DNA of 64,000 nt, taken from positions 1,982,001-2,046,000 of the forward strand of contig NZ_CP076135.1 in assembly GCF_018736105.1 (NCBI RefSeq). The letters run 5' to 3'. A program made the position numbers and the translations under genes. Below, in pieces: positions 52,806 through 62,882 of the stretch; within the stretch, counting starts at the first letter, position 1, and every line of letters starts with the position of its first letter. Under the pieces are notes generated by a model. The model ran no database searches, was not told the origin of the DNA, and saw only the letters and a program-made list of their open reading frames with translations. The DNA is from Bradyrhizobium sediminis. Lineage in GTDB: Bacteria; Pseudomonadota; Alphaproteobacteria; Rhizobiales; Xanthobacteraceae.

Positions 52806-54058
52806 TGCAAAATACCGTCCATATCATCGGCGCCGGAATTTCGGGCCTCTCGGCAGCCGTTCGGCTGGCGAACGCGAATTTCAAGGTGCATGTCCACGAA
52901 GCCACGCAGCAGGCCGGCGGCCGCTGCCGGTCCTATTTCGACGCCGCGACCAACCTGACCATCGACAACGGCAATCATCTGTTGCTCTCGGGCAACCGTG
53001 CCGCGGTCGCCTACGCAAGGTCGATCGGCACCGAGGCCGGACTGGTCGGGCCGAAGCGCGCGCTGTTTCCGTTCGTCGATCTCGCCACCGGCCAGCGCTG
53101 GCAGCTCGATCTCGGCGAAAGCCGGTTGCCGTTGTGGGTGTTCGACGAGGCGCGCCGCGTCCCCGACACCCGGCTGCGCGATTATCTGGCGCTGATGCCG
53201 CTGATCTGGGCGGCCGAGAGCAAACTCGTCGGCGATGCGATCCCCTGCGACGGGACGCTGTACCAGCGGCTGGTGCAGCCGCTGCTGCTGGCGGCGTTGA
53301 ACGTCGATCCGCCGGAGGGCTCCGCAGGGCTTGCCGGAGCGGTGGTGCGGGAAACCCTGCTGGCGGGAGGACAGGCCTGCCGGCCGCTGATCGCGCGCGA
53401 TGGCCTCAGCGCGGTGCTGGTCGAACCCGCCATCAAGCTGCTGCAGGACAAGGGCGCCAGCATCCAGTTCGGGCACGAGCTGCGCGAATTCGCGATGGCG
53501 GCGGGTGGCGTCGGCGAACTCAGGTTCGGCGGCGATACCGTCTCGATCGGACCCGGCGATGCGGTGGTGATGGCGGTGCCGCCGCGCCCCGCCGCGGCGT
53601 TGCTGCCGGGACTGAAGACACCGAACAAATTCCGCGCCATCGTGAATGCGCACTTCCGCTTCGATCCGCCGAAGGGACAGCCGGCCATCCTCGGCGTCGT
53701 CGGCGGGCTGGTCGAATGGCTGTTCGCGTTTCCGCAGCGGCTGTCGGTCACCATCAGCAATGGCGACCGGCTGGTGGAGTTGCCGCGCGAGGAGCTCGCG
53801 CAGGCGATCTGGGATGACATCTGCAAGGCGGCGGGCGTTCAGGGCGACCTGCCGCCCTGGCAGATCGTGCGCGAGCGCCGCGCCACCTTCGAGGCCACGC
53901 CGGAGCAGAACGCCCTGCGGCCGGGCGCGGTCACGAACTGGAAAAACCTGTTTCTTGCCGGCGACTGGACTGATACGGGGTTACCGGCAACCATCGAGGG
54001 ATCGGTACGGTCGGGCAACCGCGCGGCCGATCTCGTTCTCGCGATGCGCAAGAGCTGA
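52805..54058 (+). CDS. hpnE: Hydroxysqualene dehydroxylase HpnE
   Basis: A 417-residue FAD-dependent amine-oxidase/phytoene-desaturase-type enzyme. The N-terminus holds the dinucleotide motif HIIGAGISGLSAAVRLA (about residues 5-21) followed by the GGRCRSY signature; LFLAGDWTDTGLPATIEGS near residue 385 is the C-terminal FAD motif. It reduces hydroxysqualene to squalene, the third and last step of the HpnCDE route. It shares a base with hpnD. A gap of 69 bases leads to shc. Confidence 0.95.
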   Translation: MQNTVHIIGAGISGLSAAVRLANANFKVHVHEATQQAGGRCRSYFDAATNLTIDNGNHLLLSGNRAAVAYARSIGTEAGLVGPKRALFPFVDLATGQRWQLDLGESRLPLWVFDEARRVPDTRLRDYLALMPLIWAAESKLVGDAIPCDGTLYQRLVQPLLLAALNVDPPEGSAGLAGAVVRETLLAGGQACRPLIARDGLSAVLVEPAIKLLQDKGASIQFGHELREFAMAAGGVGELRFGGDTVSIGPGDAVVMAVPPRPAAALLPGLKTPNKFRAIVNAHFRFDPPKGQPAILGVVGGLVEWLFAFPQRLSVTISNGDRLVELPREELAQAIWDDICKAAGVQGDLPPWQIVRERRATFEATPEQNALRPGAVTNWKNLFLAGDWTDTGLPATIEGSVRSGNRAADLVLAMRKS

Positions 54059-54127
54059 TCGAAGGCCTGATCCGGGGCGGCAAGCCTTGCGGTTCCCGGC
54101 ACGACCGGGGCAGGGCCAATATTGGGG

Positions 54128-56101
54128 ATGTCGAGCAAGATGCATTCCGGTAGCAAATCAGTTGGACTTGAAAGCGGCGCCCTGGAGGGGAGCATCGCGT
54201 CGGCGACGCGCGGCCTGCTCGGCTACCGACAGCCGGACGGACACTGGGTGTTCGAGCTGGAAGCCGATTGCACTATCCCTGCGGAATATGTGCTGCTCCG
54301 CCATTATCTCGGCGAACCCCGCGACGCCGCGCTCGAAGCCAAGATCGCCAATTACCTGCGCCGGGTGCAGGGTGCCCATGGCGGCTGGGCGCTGGTGCAT
54401 GACGGCGATTTCGACATGAGCGCCAGCGTGAAGGCCTATTTCGCGCTGAAGATGATCGGCGATTCCGTTGACGCCCCGCACATGGTGCGGGCGCGCGAGG
54501 CGATCCGCATCCGCGGCGGCGCCATCCACTGCAATGTCTTCACCCGCTTCATGCTGTCGATGTTCGGCGTGCTGACATGGCGGAGCGTGCCGGTGTTGCC
54601 GGTCGAGATCATGCTGCTGCCGATGTGGTCGCCGTTTCATCTCAACAAGATTTCCTACTGGGCGCGCACCACGATCGTGCCGTTGATGGTGCTGGCGGCG
54701 CTGAAGCCGCGCGCCAAGAATGTCAGCGGGGTCGGCATCGATGAACTGTTCCTGCAGAAGCCGCATTCGATCGGGATGACGGCCAAGGCGCCGCACCAAA
54801 GTGCGGGCTGGTTCTATCTGTTCCGCGGGCTCGATGCGATATTGCGGACGATCGAGCCGCTGTTTCCGAAGAAATTGCGTGCCCGTGCGATCGATGCCGC
54901 GGTTGCCTTCGTCGAGGAACGGCTGAACGGCGAAGACGGACTTGGCGCGATCTATCCGCCGATGGCCAACACCGTGATGATGTACGAAGTGCTCGGCAAG
55001 CCGGCGGATTATCCGCCGCGCGCCATCACGCGGCGAGGCATCGACAAGCTCCTGGTGATCGGCGAGCACGAGGCCTATTGCCAGCCCTGCGTCTCGCCGG
55101 TGTGGGACACCGCGCTGACCTGCCATGCCCTGATCGAAGCCGGCAGTGAAGTGGCGTTGTCCCCGGCCAAACAGGGGCTGGACTGGCTGAAGCCGAAGCA
55201 GGTGCTGGATCTCAAGGGCGACTGGGCCGTGAAGCGGCCGGACGTTCGCCCCGGCGGCTGGGCGTTCCAGTACAACAATGCCTATTACCCTGACCTCGAC
55301 GACACTGCTGTCGTGGTGATGGCGATGGACCGCGCCCGTCGCGCCAGCCACGACCCGGAATACGATGTCGCGATTGCCCGCGGCCGCGAGTGGATCGAGG
55401 GCATGCAAAGCACCGATGGCGGCTGGGCCGCCTTCGACGTCAACAATCTCGAATACTACCTCAACAACATTCCGTTCTCCGATCACGGCGCGCTGCTCGA
55501 TCCGCCGACCGAGGACGTCACCGCGCGCTGCGTCTCGATGCTGGCGCAGCTCGGTGAGACCGCAGAGACCAGCAAGGCCGTCGCCGCCGGGGTCGATTAC
55601 CTCCGGCGGACCCAGCTCGCCGAGGGGTCGTGGTACGGCCGCTGGGGGCTGAACTACATTTACGGCACCTGGTCGGTGCTATCAGCGCTCAACGCCGCCG
55701 GCGTCGACCACCAGGACCCCACCATCCGCAAGGCCGTGAGTTGGCTGCTGTCGATCCAGAACGCGGACGGCGGCTGGGGCGAGGATGCCGTCAGCTACCG
55801 GCTCGATTACAGGGGGTTCGAGGGGGCGCCCACCACGGCCTCGCAAACGGCATGGGCCTTGCTTGGTCTGATGGCGGCGGGCGAGGTCGGGCATCCGGCG
55901 GTCGCCCGCGGCGTGGAGTACCTAATAGCCACACAGACCGAAAAAGGACTGTGGGACGAGCAGCGCTACACGGCAACGGGCTTTCCCAGGGTGTTTTATC
56001 TGCGTTATCATGGTTATCCGAAGTTCTTTCCGCTCTGGGCGTTGGCGCGGTATCGGAATCTGAGGAACACCAACAGCAAGGCGGTAGGGGTCGGAATGTG
56101 A
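54128..56101 (+). CDS. shc (hpnF): Squalene-hopene cyclase
   Basis: A 657-residue class II triterpene cyclase. The catalytic acid motif is D389-L-D-D392 in YYPDLDDTAVV. Several QW repeats are visible (QPDGHW, QGAHGGW, QSTDGGW, QNADGGWGE and QTEKGLWDE). A hydrophobic stretch at about 135-175 would anchor it in the membrane. It cyclises squalene to hopene and diplopterol. The start is uncertain: ATG 54128 is used; a TTG six bases earlier and an ATG at 54140 are also in frame. Its TGA overlaps the GTG start of hpnG. Confidence 0.95.
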   Translation: MSSKMHSGSKSVGLESGALEGSIASATRGLLGYRQPDGHWVFELEADCTIPAEYVLLRHYLGEPRDAALEAKIANYLRRVQGAHGGWALVHDGDFDMSASVKAYFALKMIGDSVDAPHMVRAREAIRIRGGAIHCNVFTRFMLSMFGVLTWRSVPVLPVEIMLLPMWSPFHLNKISYWARTTIVPLMVLAALKPRAKNVSGVGIDELFLQKPHSIGMTAKAPHQSAGWFYLFRGLDAILRTIEPLFPKKLRARAIDAAVAFVEERLNGEDGLGAIYPPMANTVMMYEVLGKPADYPPRAITRRGIDKLLVIGEHEAYCQPCVSPVWDTALTCHALIEAGSEVALSPAKQGLDWLKPKQVLDLKGDWAVKRPDVRPGGWAFQYNNAYYPDLDDTAVVVMAMDRARRASHDPEYDVAIARGREWIEGMQSTDGGWAAFDVNNLEYYLNNIPFSDHGALLDPPTEDVTARCVSMLAQLGETAETSKAVAAGVDYLRRTQLAEGSWYGRWGLNYIYGTWSVLSALNAAGVDHQDPTIRKAVSWLLSIQNADGGWGEDAVSYRLDYRGFEGAPTTASQTAWALLGLMAAGEVGHPAVARGVEYLIATQTEKGLWDEQRYTATGFPRVFYLRYHGYPKFFPLWALARYRNLRNTNSKAVGVGM

Positions 56102-56832
56102 ATTTGGGGGCGGGGGACGATGCGTCCGCGGGCAATCAAATTGATCCGCGGCCGGTTCTGATTGTGACTGGATTGGTGCAGGAAGCCCGCATAGCGGCCG
56201 GGCCCGGCATGACCGTTATCTGCAGCAGTAGCGATCCGCAGCAATTGCGGGCCCTGCTCACTGTGTTCGACCCGACGACGATCCGTGGTGTCATCAGCTT
56301 CGGCGTCGCGGGCGGGCTGGACCCGACATTGAAATCGGGCGACGTCGTGGTGGCGACCGAGGTGCTGGCCGGCGATACCCGCTGGCTGGCCGGTCTGGCG
56401 CTCAACGAAGAACTGATCGCCGGCGTCGCGCTCAAGCGCCGGCGCGTGGTCAGGGGCGGACTTGCCGGCGTCGAGCAGGTGGTCGCCGCCCGGGCCTGCA
56501 AGGCCGCGCTGCGCTCGGAGACAGGAGCCGCCGCCGTCGACATGGAGAGCCATATCGCGGCAGCCTATGCCGCCGATGCCGGCCTGCCATTCGCCGCCTT
56601 GCGGGTCATCAGCGATCCCGCCACCCGCGCGCTTCCGGCACTGGCGATGACCGCGATCAAGCCGAACGGCGATATTGATCTGCGCAAGGTGCTGCGCGGC
56701 GTGGCGCGCAACCCGATGACGCTGCGCGCGCTGGTTTCGACCGGGATCGATTTCAATCGTGCGCTGAAGAGCCTACGCGGCTGCCGGGGCTTTCTGCTCG
56801 GCAGCGAGGGCTTCGTCACGGCGGATCTCTAG
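56098..56832 (+). CDS. hpnG: Adenosylhopane nucleosidase/phosphorylase HpnG
   Basis: A 244-residue nucleoside-phosphorylase-fold protein. GVISFGVAGGLDPTLKSGDVVV (about residues 62-83; core FGVAGGLDP) is the purine-binding loop region, and AAVDMESHIAAAYA (about 144-157) with VISDPA is the ribose/phosphate-binding part. HpnG removes adenine from adenosylhopane to give ribosylhopane. The start is GTG at 56098, overlapping the shc stop. It ends the rightward hpnC-G operon; hpnH faces it from the other strand. Confidence 0.9.
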   Translation: MNLGAGDDASAGNQIDPRPVLIVTGLVQEARIAAGPGMTVICSSSDPQQLRALLTVFDPTTIRGVISFGVAGGLDPTLKSGDVVVATEVLAGDTRWLAGLALNEELIAGVALKRRRVVRGGLAGVEQVVAARACKAALRSETGAAAVDMESHIAAAYAADAGLPFAALRVISDPATRALPALAMTAIKPNGDIDLRKVLRGVARNPMTLRALVSTGIDFNRALKSLRGCRGFLLGSEGFVTADL

Positions 56833-56934
56833 AGCGTTTTCAAGCGAAGTGGATACCGGTTCGCGTAAAGAAAACGCGTCAAAACAAAAAGATAGAGCCC
56901 CGTTCCGATTCAATCGGAACGGAAAAGGCTCTGA
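56832..56934. repeat. Dispersed repeat, family E copy 3
   Basis: AGAGCGTTTTCAAGCGAAGT, ACCGGTTCGCGTAAAGAAAA and CGCGTCAAAA, then a hairpin with arms around AGAGCC..CGTTCCGATT and AATCGGAACG..GGCTCT (56893-56932). It starts at the last base of the hpnG stop codon and lies between the convergent hpnG and hpnH. Confidence 0.8.
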
Positions 56935-56960
56935 GCACCCCGCTTCGCTCGAAAACCATG

Positions 56961-56997
56961 AAAACGAAAACGGGGCGCGATCGGCATCGCGCCCCGT
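56961..56997 (-). terminator. Intrinsic terminator of hpnH
   Basis: A perfect 12-base-pair stem, ACGGGGCGCGAT (56970-56981) and ATCGCGCCCCGT (56986-56997), with a four-base loop. Read on the minus strand it is followed by TTTTCGTTTTC, a T-rich tract. It lies about 23 bases past the hpnH stop. Confidence 0.8.
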
Positions 56998-57020
56998 CTT
57001 GCGTTTTGTCTGCGGTCGGG

Positions 57021-58181
<1,161 letters not shown>

Positions 58182-58218
58182 TACGTGTTTTCTTTCTGGA
58201 ACTTGGAAACGAAGTGGG

Positions 58219-59145
58219 TCAGCCCGCAGTCAGTTCGGCCGGAAGCCGGAATTCGATATTTTCTTCGCGGCCCGGAAGCACGGATACCTTCACCGGGCCG
58301 ATACGCCGCAACGCCTCGATCACGTCATCGACTAGCACTTCCGGAGCCGAGGCGCCGGCGGTGATGCCGACGGCCTTGGCGTCCTTCAGCCATTCGGGGT
58401 TCAGCTCGCTGCCGTCGGCGATCAGATAACTCGCGACCCCGACCTCGGTGCCGATTTCGCGAAGCCGGTTCGAGTTCGAACTATTAGTGGCCCCCACCAC
58501 CAAGATAACGTCCACGAGCTTGCTCAGGTCCCTTACCGCAGATTGGCGGTTCTGTGTCGCATAGCAGATATCCCGGATGTCGGGGCCTTGAATATCCGTA
58601 AATCGGGCCTGGAGGGCGGAAATGATGTCTTTTGTGTCATCCACGCTGAGCGTGGTCTGGGTGATGTAGGCCACCGGGGTGTCCGCCGGCAGGGTCAGGG
58701 CGGCCACGTCGTCGACGTTCTGGACCAGCGTCACGGGGCCGGGGACCTGGCCCATGGTGCCCTCGACCTCGGGATGGCCGGCATGGCCGATCAGGACCAG
58801 CACCCGGCCTTTCGACATGTAGCGCTTGCCCTGGTTGTGGACCTTGGTCACCAGCGGGCAGGTGGCGTTGAGGACGGGCAGGCCGCGCACCGCGGCTTCC
58901 TCCTCCACGCTCCGGGCGACGCCGTGGGCGCTGAACACCGTGACCGAAAGCGGCGGGACCTCGGAGAGATCCTCGACGAAGATGGCGCCCTTGTTCTTCA
59001 GGCTCTCGACCACGTATTTGTTGTGAACGATCTCGTGGCGGACATAGACCGGTGGGCCGTATTTCTCGAGCGCGCGCTCGACGATCTCGATGGCGCGCAC
59101 GACGCCCGCGCAAAATCCGCGCGGTTGCGCAAGATACACTTCCAT
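58219..59145 (-). CDS. ispH: 4-hydroxy-3-methylbut-2-enyl diphosphate reductase
   Basis: A 308-residue IspH. The three cysteines of the iron-sulfur cluster are seen in QPRGFCAGV (residue 12), NATCPLV (about 97) and [10 protein letters not shown] (about 193). The substrate-binding EGTMGQ loop and [11 protein letters not shown] are also present. It makes IPP and DMAPP in the last step of the MEP pathway. The ATG at 59145 gives the standard N-terminus [10 protein letters not shown]; a TTG six codons upstream is less likely. Its place next to hpnH ties precursor supply to hopanoid synthesis. Confidence 0.97.
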   Translation of the reverse strand: MEVYLAQPRGFCAGVVRAIEIVERALEKYGPPVYVRHEIVHNKYVVESLKNKGAIFVEDLSEVPPLSVTVFSAHGVARSVEEEAAVRGLPVLNATCPLVTKVHNQGKRYMSKGRVLVLIGHAGHPEVEGTMGQVPGPVTLVQNVDDVAALTLPADTPVAYITQTTLSVDDTKDIISALQARFTDIQGPDIRDICYATQNRQSAVRDLSKLVDVILVVGATNSSNSNRLREIGTEVGVASYLIADGSELNPEWLKDAKAVGITAGASAPEVLVDDVIEALRRIGPVKVSVLPGREENIEFRLPAELTAG

Positions 59146-59597
59146 GGGATGCCCGTTACGCAAGCTGCACCAACCTCATTTCACTCTCCGGCCCTCTCCG
59201 GTCGCGCGGATATCTGCAATATCCGCACCATGCCGGGTTCCTGGAATCTGTCCGCCCCGCCCCAAATCCATGGAGAGACAGGACTTTGTGTCAAAAAACG
59301 ATCGGCCGGGAAAGGCGCATCGCAAACAAAGGCCCAACGGCGTTAAGCCGGACCTGGTAATATGATACAGTAATGCGCGAGCCGCGGCGGGTGAACCCCT
59401 AACCCCCTCACTTGTTCGTCACTTTACCGCCCGATGAAGCGGACTATATCAGCCGGGCAGCGCAGTTTCGGCACATTTTGCGCTATTTGGTCGTGCTTCC
59501 TCGGAAAAAATCCTCGAAATCAACATTAGATCAGCCTGCGGAACTCCGGTAGACAGCGGGCGTTTCCGGCAAGCCGTTAACGTTAGAAAGAAAAGAA
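59146..59597. other. 452-base divergent intergenic region between ispH and hpnN
   Basis: No gene is supported. It contains the EcfG promoter candidate for hpnN (59540-59564). A GTAAT direct repeat around 59357-59372 lies on the ispH side and may be a regulator site. The rest shows no palindrome of note. Confidence 0.6.
59540..59564 (+). promoter_or_regulatory. EcfG (general stress sigma factor) promoter for hpnN
   Basis: GGAAC (59540-59544), 16 bases, CGTT (59561-59564): an exact match to the alphaproteobacterial EcfG consensus GGAAC-N16/17-CGTT. It lies 33 bases before the hpnN GTG, leaving a short leader of about 25 bases. Confidence 0.75.
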
Positions 59598-62186
59598 GTG
59601 CTGACAAGAATTGTTGTCTCGATTGTTAAGGCTTGCACGCGGTTCGCCCTCCCAACTGTCCTGATCGCACTCATCCTGGCGATCGCGGCGGGCTTCTACA
59701 CCGCCCGGAACTTCGCCATCAACACCGACATCAACACCCTGATTTCGCCCAATCTGGACTGGCGCAAGCGCGACAATCAATTCGGCGAGGCGTTCGATCG
59801 GGAAAGGACCATCCTGGCCGTGGTGGAGGCGCCGACGCCCGAACTGACCAGCACCGCGGCCGCGGCGCTCGCGCGCAAGCTCGTTGGCGACACCAGGCAT
59901 TTCGAATCCGTCCAGCAACTCGGGTCGGGGGAATTCTTCGAGAAGAACGGCTTGCTGTTCCTCTCCGTCGAGGAGGTCGGCAGGCTGACCGGCCAGTTCT
60001 CGTCCGCCGCCCCGCTGATCGAGATCATGGCCGGCGACCCCAGCATTCGCGGCCTGACCGGCGCGCTGGAGACCGGCCTTGCCGGCGTCAAGCGCGGCCA
60101 GTTCAAGCTCGATAGCACCGAGCGGCCGTTCAACCTGATCGCCCAGACGGTCGAGAATGTGCTGAACAAGGGGGCTGCCACCTTCTCCTGGCGCGAACTC
60201 GTCAGCGACAAGCCGTTGACCGATTCCGACCGGCGCGCCTTCATCGAATTCAAGCCGATCCTCGATTTCAATGCGCTGGAGCCCGGCAAGGCGGCGACCG
60301 ATGCAATCCGGCAGGCGGCCTCCGAGCTCAACCTGGCCGGCGGATTTGACGCCCGAATCCGATTGACCGGGCCGGTTCCGATCGCCAACGAGGAGTTCTC
60401 GACCGTTCAGGACGGTGCGATCGTCAACGGCATCGGCACCGTCCTGGTCGTGCTGGTCATCCTCTGGATGGCGCTGCATTCGTCGAAGATCATCTTTGCC
60501 GTGTTCCTCAACCTCTTCATCGGGCTTTCGATCACCACGGCGGTGGGCCTGATGATGGTCGGTTCGCTGAACCTGCTCTCGATCGCCTTTGCCGTGCTGT
60601 TCGTCGGACTGGGCGTGGATTTCGGCATCCAGTTCAGCGTCCGCTACCGTTCGGAGCGTTTCAAGAACGACGATCTGGCGCTGGCGCTGGAGAGGGCGGC
60701 CGAACGCTCGGCGGTGCCGCTCTCGCTCGCCGCGATGGCGACGGCGGCCGGCTTCCTGTGTTTTCTGCCGACCGACTACAAGGGCATTTCCGAGCTCGGC
60801 AAGATCGCCGGCGTGGGCATGCTGGCGGCTTTCCTGACCAGCATCACGGTGCTGCCGGCGCTGCTGAAGCTGCTCAATCCGCCCGGCGAAAGCGAGCCGG
60901 TCGGCTACGCGTTCCTGGCGCCGGTCGATGAGTTCCTCGAAAAGCACCGCGTCGGGATCATCGCCGGCACGCTGCTGGTCGCGGTGGCCGGCCTGCCGTT
61001 CTTGTACTTCATGAAGTTCGACTTCAACCCGATCAACCTGCGCAATTCGCAGGTCGAGTCGATCGCGACCTTTCTGGACCTGAGAAAGGACCCGAACACC
61101 GGCGCCAACGCCGTCAACGTGATGACGAATTCCGAGGCCGACGCCAAGAAGATAGAGGCGAGACTTGAGAAAGTACCTGAAGTGCTTCGCGTGATGTCGC
61201 TGGACAGTTTTGTGCCCGGCGGCCAGCCGGCAAAGCTGAAGCTGATCGCGCAAGGGGCGAGGGTGCTCGAGCCCGCGCTCAATCCGGAGTCGATCGATGC
61301 CCCGCCCTCCGACCAGGAGAACGTCGAGGCCTTGAAGGGATCGGCGGAGAGCCTGCGCAAGGCCGCCGGCGACGCCAAGGGCCCGGGGGCGGTAGCCTCG
61401 CGCAGGCTCGCCGACGCGCTGTCGAAACTCGCCGAATCGGACGGGGCGACGCGGGACAAGGCCGAGGCCGTTTTCGTGACGCCGCTGAAGGTGGTGCTGG
61501 ACCAGCTCAAGAACTCGCTGCAGGCGGCGCCGGTCAGCCTGAAGACGCTGCCGGCCAACCTGGTCGCGGCCTGGAAAACCAAGGACGGCCTGATGCGTGT
61601 CGAGGCGCTGCCGCGCGGCGATCCCAACGACAACGATACGCTGCGCAAGTTCGCCGGCGCCGTTCTGGAAGCCGAGCCGAATGCGATCGGGGGGCCGGTA
61701 TCGATCCTCAAGTCCGGCGACACCGTCGTGAAGGCGTTCATTCACGCCGGGATCTGGGCGCTGGTCGTGATCAGCGTCCTGCTCTGGCTGGCGTTGCGGC
61801 GGGTCACCGACGTGCTGCTGACGCTGGTTCCGCTGCTGGTGGCGGGGGCGGTGACGCTGGAAATCTGCGTGCTGATCGGGTTGCCGCTCAACTTCGCCAA
61901 TATCGTCGCGCTGCCGCTGCTGCTCGGCGTCGGCGTCGCGTTCAAGATCTATTACGTCACGGCCTGGCGGTCGGGCAGGACGAATCTGCTGCAGACCAGC
62001 CTGACGCGCGCGATCTTCTTCAGCGCGCTGACGACCGCCACGGCGTTCGGAAGCCTGTGGCTATCGAGTCATCCGGGAACCGCGAGCATGGGCAAGCTGC
62101 TGGCGCTCTCTCTCGTCACCACGCTCGCCGCGGTGCTGCTGTTCCAGCCGGCGCTAATGGGCAAACCGCGCGATATCGGGGAGTAG
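59598..62186 (+). CDS. hpnN: Hopanoid transporter HpnN (RND superfamily)
   Basis: An 862-residue inner membrane RND exporter with two repeats of one plus five membrane segments (about 13-33, 272-425, 445-465, 717-850) and two large periplasmic domains. GVDFGIQFSVRYRSERF (about residues 337-353) is the conserved loop after the fourth segment. HpnN carries hopanoids to the outer membrane; its loss in Rhodopseudomonas impairs growth and cell division. The start is GTG at 59598 with AAGAAAAGAAG upstream. Its 3' end overlaps the convergent DUF2147 gene by 33 bases. Confidence 0.95.
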   Translation: MLTRIVVSIVKACTRFALPTVLIALILAIAAGFYTARNFAINTDINTLISPNLDWRKRDNQFGEAFDRERTILAVVEAPTPELTSTAAAALARKLVGDTRHFESVQQLGSGEFFEKNGLLFLSVEEVGRLTGQFSSAAPLIEIMAGDPSIRGLTGALETGLAGVKRGQFKLDSTERPFNLIAQTVENVLNKGAATFSWRELVSDKPLTDSDRRAFIEFKPILDFNALEPGKAATDAIRQAASELNLAGGFDARIRLTGPVPIANEEFSTVQDGAIVNGIGTVLVVLVILWMALHSSKIIFAVFLNLFIGLSITTAVGLMMVGSLNLLSIAFAVLFVGLGVDFGIQFSVRYRSERFKNDDLALALERAAERSAVPLSLAAMATAAGFLCFLPTDYKGISELGKIAGVGMLAAFLTSITVLPALLKLLNPPGESEPVGYAFLAPVDEFLEKHRVGIIAGTLLVAVAGLPFLYFMKFDFNPINLRNSQVESIATFLDLRKDPNTGANAVNVMTNSEADAKKIEARLEKVPEVLRVMSLDSFVPGGQPAKLKLIAQGARVLEPALNPESIDAPPSDQENVEALKGSAESLRKAAGDAKGPGAVASRRLADALSKLAESDGATRDKAEAVFVTPLKVVLDQLKNSLQAAPVSLKTLPANLVAAWKTKDGLMRVEALPRGDPNDNDTLRKFAGAVLEAEPNAIGGPVSILKSGDTVVKAFIHAGIWALVVISVLLWLALRRVTDVLLTLVPLLVAGAVTLEICVLIGLPLNFANIVALPLLLGVGVAFKIYYVTAWRSGRTNLLQTSLTRAIFFSALTTATAFGSLWLSSHPGTASMGKLLALSLVTTLAAVLLFQPALMGKPRDIGE

Positions 62187-62786
62187 GCAGATATCGCCGA
62201 TGTCGCCGGGCTGCCCGGCCACTTGCTTCTGATTCGCTTTTGCAGAGCCGGTGGTCTTCGGCGCAGCCGGTGCGGCTGCCGCGGCCTTGGGCAGGGTCCC
62301 CGTGGCCTTCGGTGCGCCCTTGGCCATGCTGTTGGCGGGGCTCGAGGGAATCGGGCCCGCGACGCGGGTCCAGGTCTCGCCGCCGCAGAGAAAGCCGAGC
62401 ACGCAGCCTTGAATCTCGAGCTGATCGGCGCCGACCGGCTTGATCGTTGAACTGTAGAACTGGCCGTCCTTGGCGTTATAGACTTGGCCTTCCCACGCAT
62501 CGACGGCGGGTTTCTTCTTCATGTCGATCAGGATCGGCATGGCCAGGGTCGGCCTGTTCTGTTTTGAGACATCGGGATTGTTCTTGTCGCGGCCTCCAGG
62601 CGTCTTCTCCCATGCAACCACGCCCCACATGCTGCCATTGCATTCGGCAACCCGGATGTTGGCGACCCCGTCCGACACCCGCCAGTCGCCGGTCGGATCT
62701 GCAGCCAGCGCCGGAACGAGTCCGGTGGCCAAAAACAGACCGCAATAGGCGACGGTGCGCATGATATTTCGGGGGCAGTGCAACAT
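62154..62786 (-). CDS. Secreted DUF2147 protein
   Basis: A 210-residue exported protein: signal peptide of about 33 residues (hydrophobic core YCGLFLATGLVPALA), then DUF2147 (DPTGDWRVSDGVANIRVAEC to LGFLCGGETWTRV, about residues 37-150) with paired Cys. A Pro/Ala/Lys-rich tail of about 60 residues follows (TLPKAAAAAPAAPKTTG), which is unusual for the family and probably disordered. The ATG at 62786 has AGG eight bases upstream; 62762 would also work. Its last 33 bases lie antisense to the end of hpnN. It is divergent from hpnO. Confidence 0.87.
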   Translation of the reverse strand: MLHCPRNIMRTVAYCGLFLATGLVPALAADPTGDWRVSDGVANIRVAECNGSMWGVVAWEKTPGGRDKNNPDVSKQNRPTLAMPILIDMKKKPAVDAWEGQVYNAKDGQFYSSTIKPVGADQLEIQGCVLGFLCGGETWTRVAGPIPSSPANSMAKGAPKATGTLPKAAAAAPAAPKTTGSAKANQKQVAGQPGDIGDICLLPDIARFAH

Positions 62787-62822
62787 GTTCAAACCTGTGC
62801 TTAGTGGATCGGAGCGGGGGTC

Positions 62823-62844
62823 AAAACGCCGCATTTTGCGTTTT
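62823..62844. promoter_or_regulatory. Inverted repeat in the DUF2147-hpnO divergent promoter region
   Basis: AAAACGC-N8-GCGTTTT, perfect seven-base arms, in the 96-base gap between the two divergent genes (38 bases before the hpnO ATG). It could be a shared operator. No matching regulator gene is visible in the window. Confidence 0.45.
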
Positions 62845-62882
62845 CAGTTGACGAAATGCCCATCAACCGAAGTAAGTAACGA

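Noticed and set aside
59583..61745. 720-codon open frame on the minus strand opposite hpnN
   Set aside because: Shadow of hpnN codon bias; low-complexity composition and no ribosome site.
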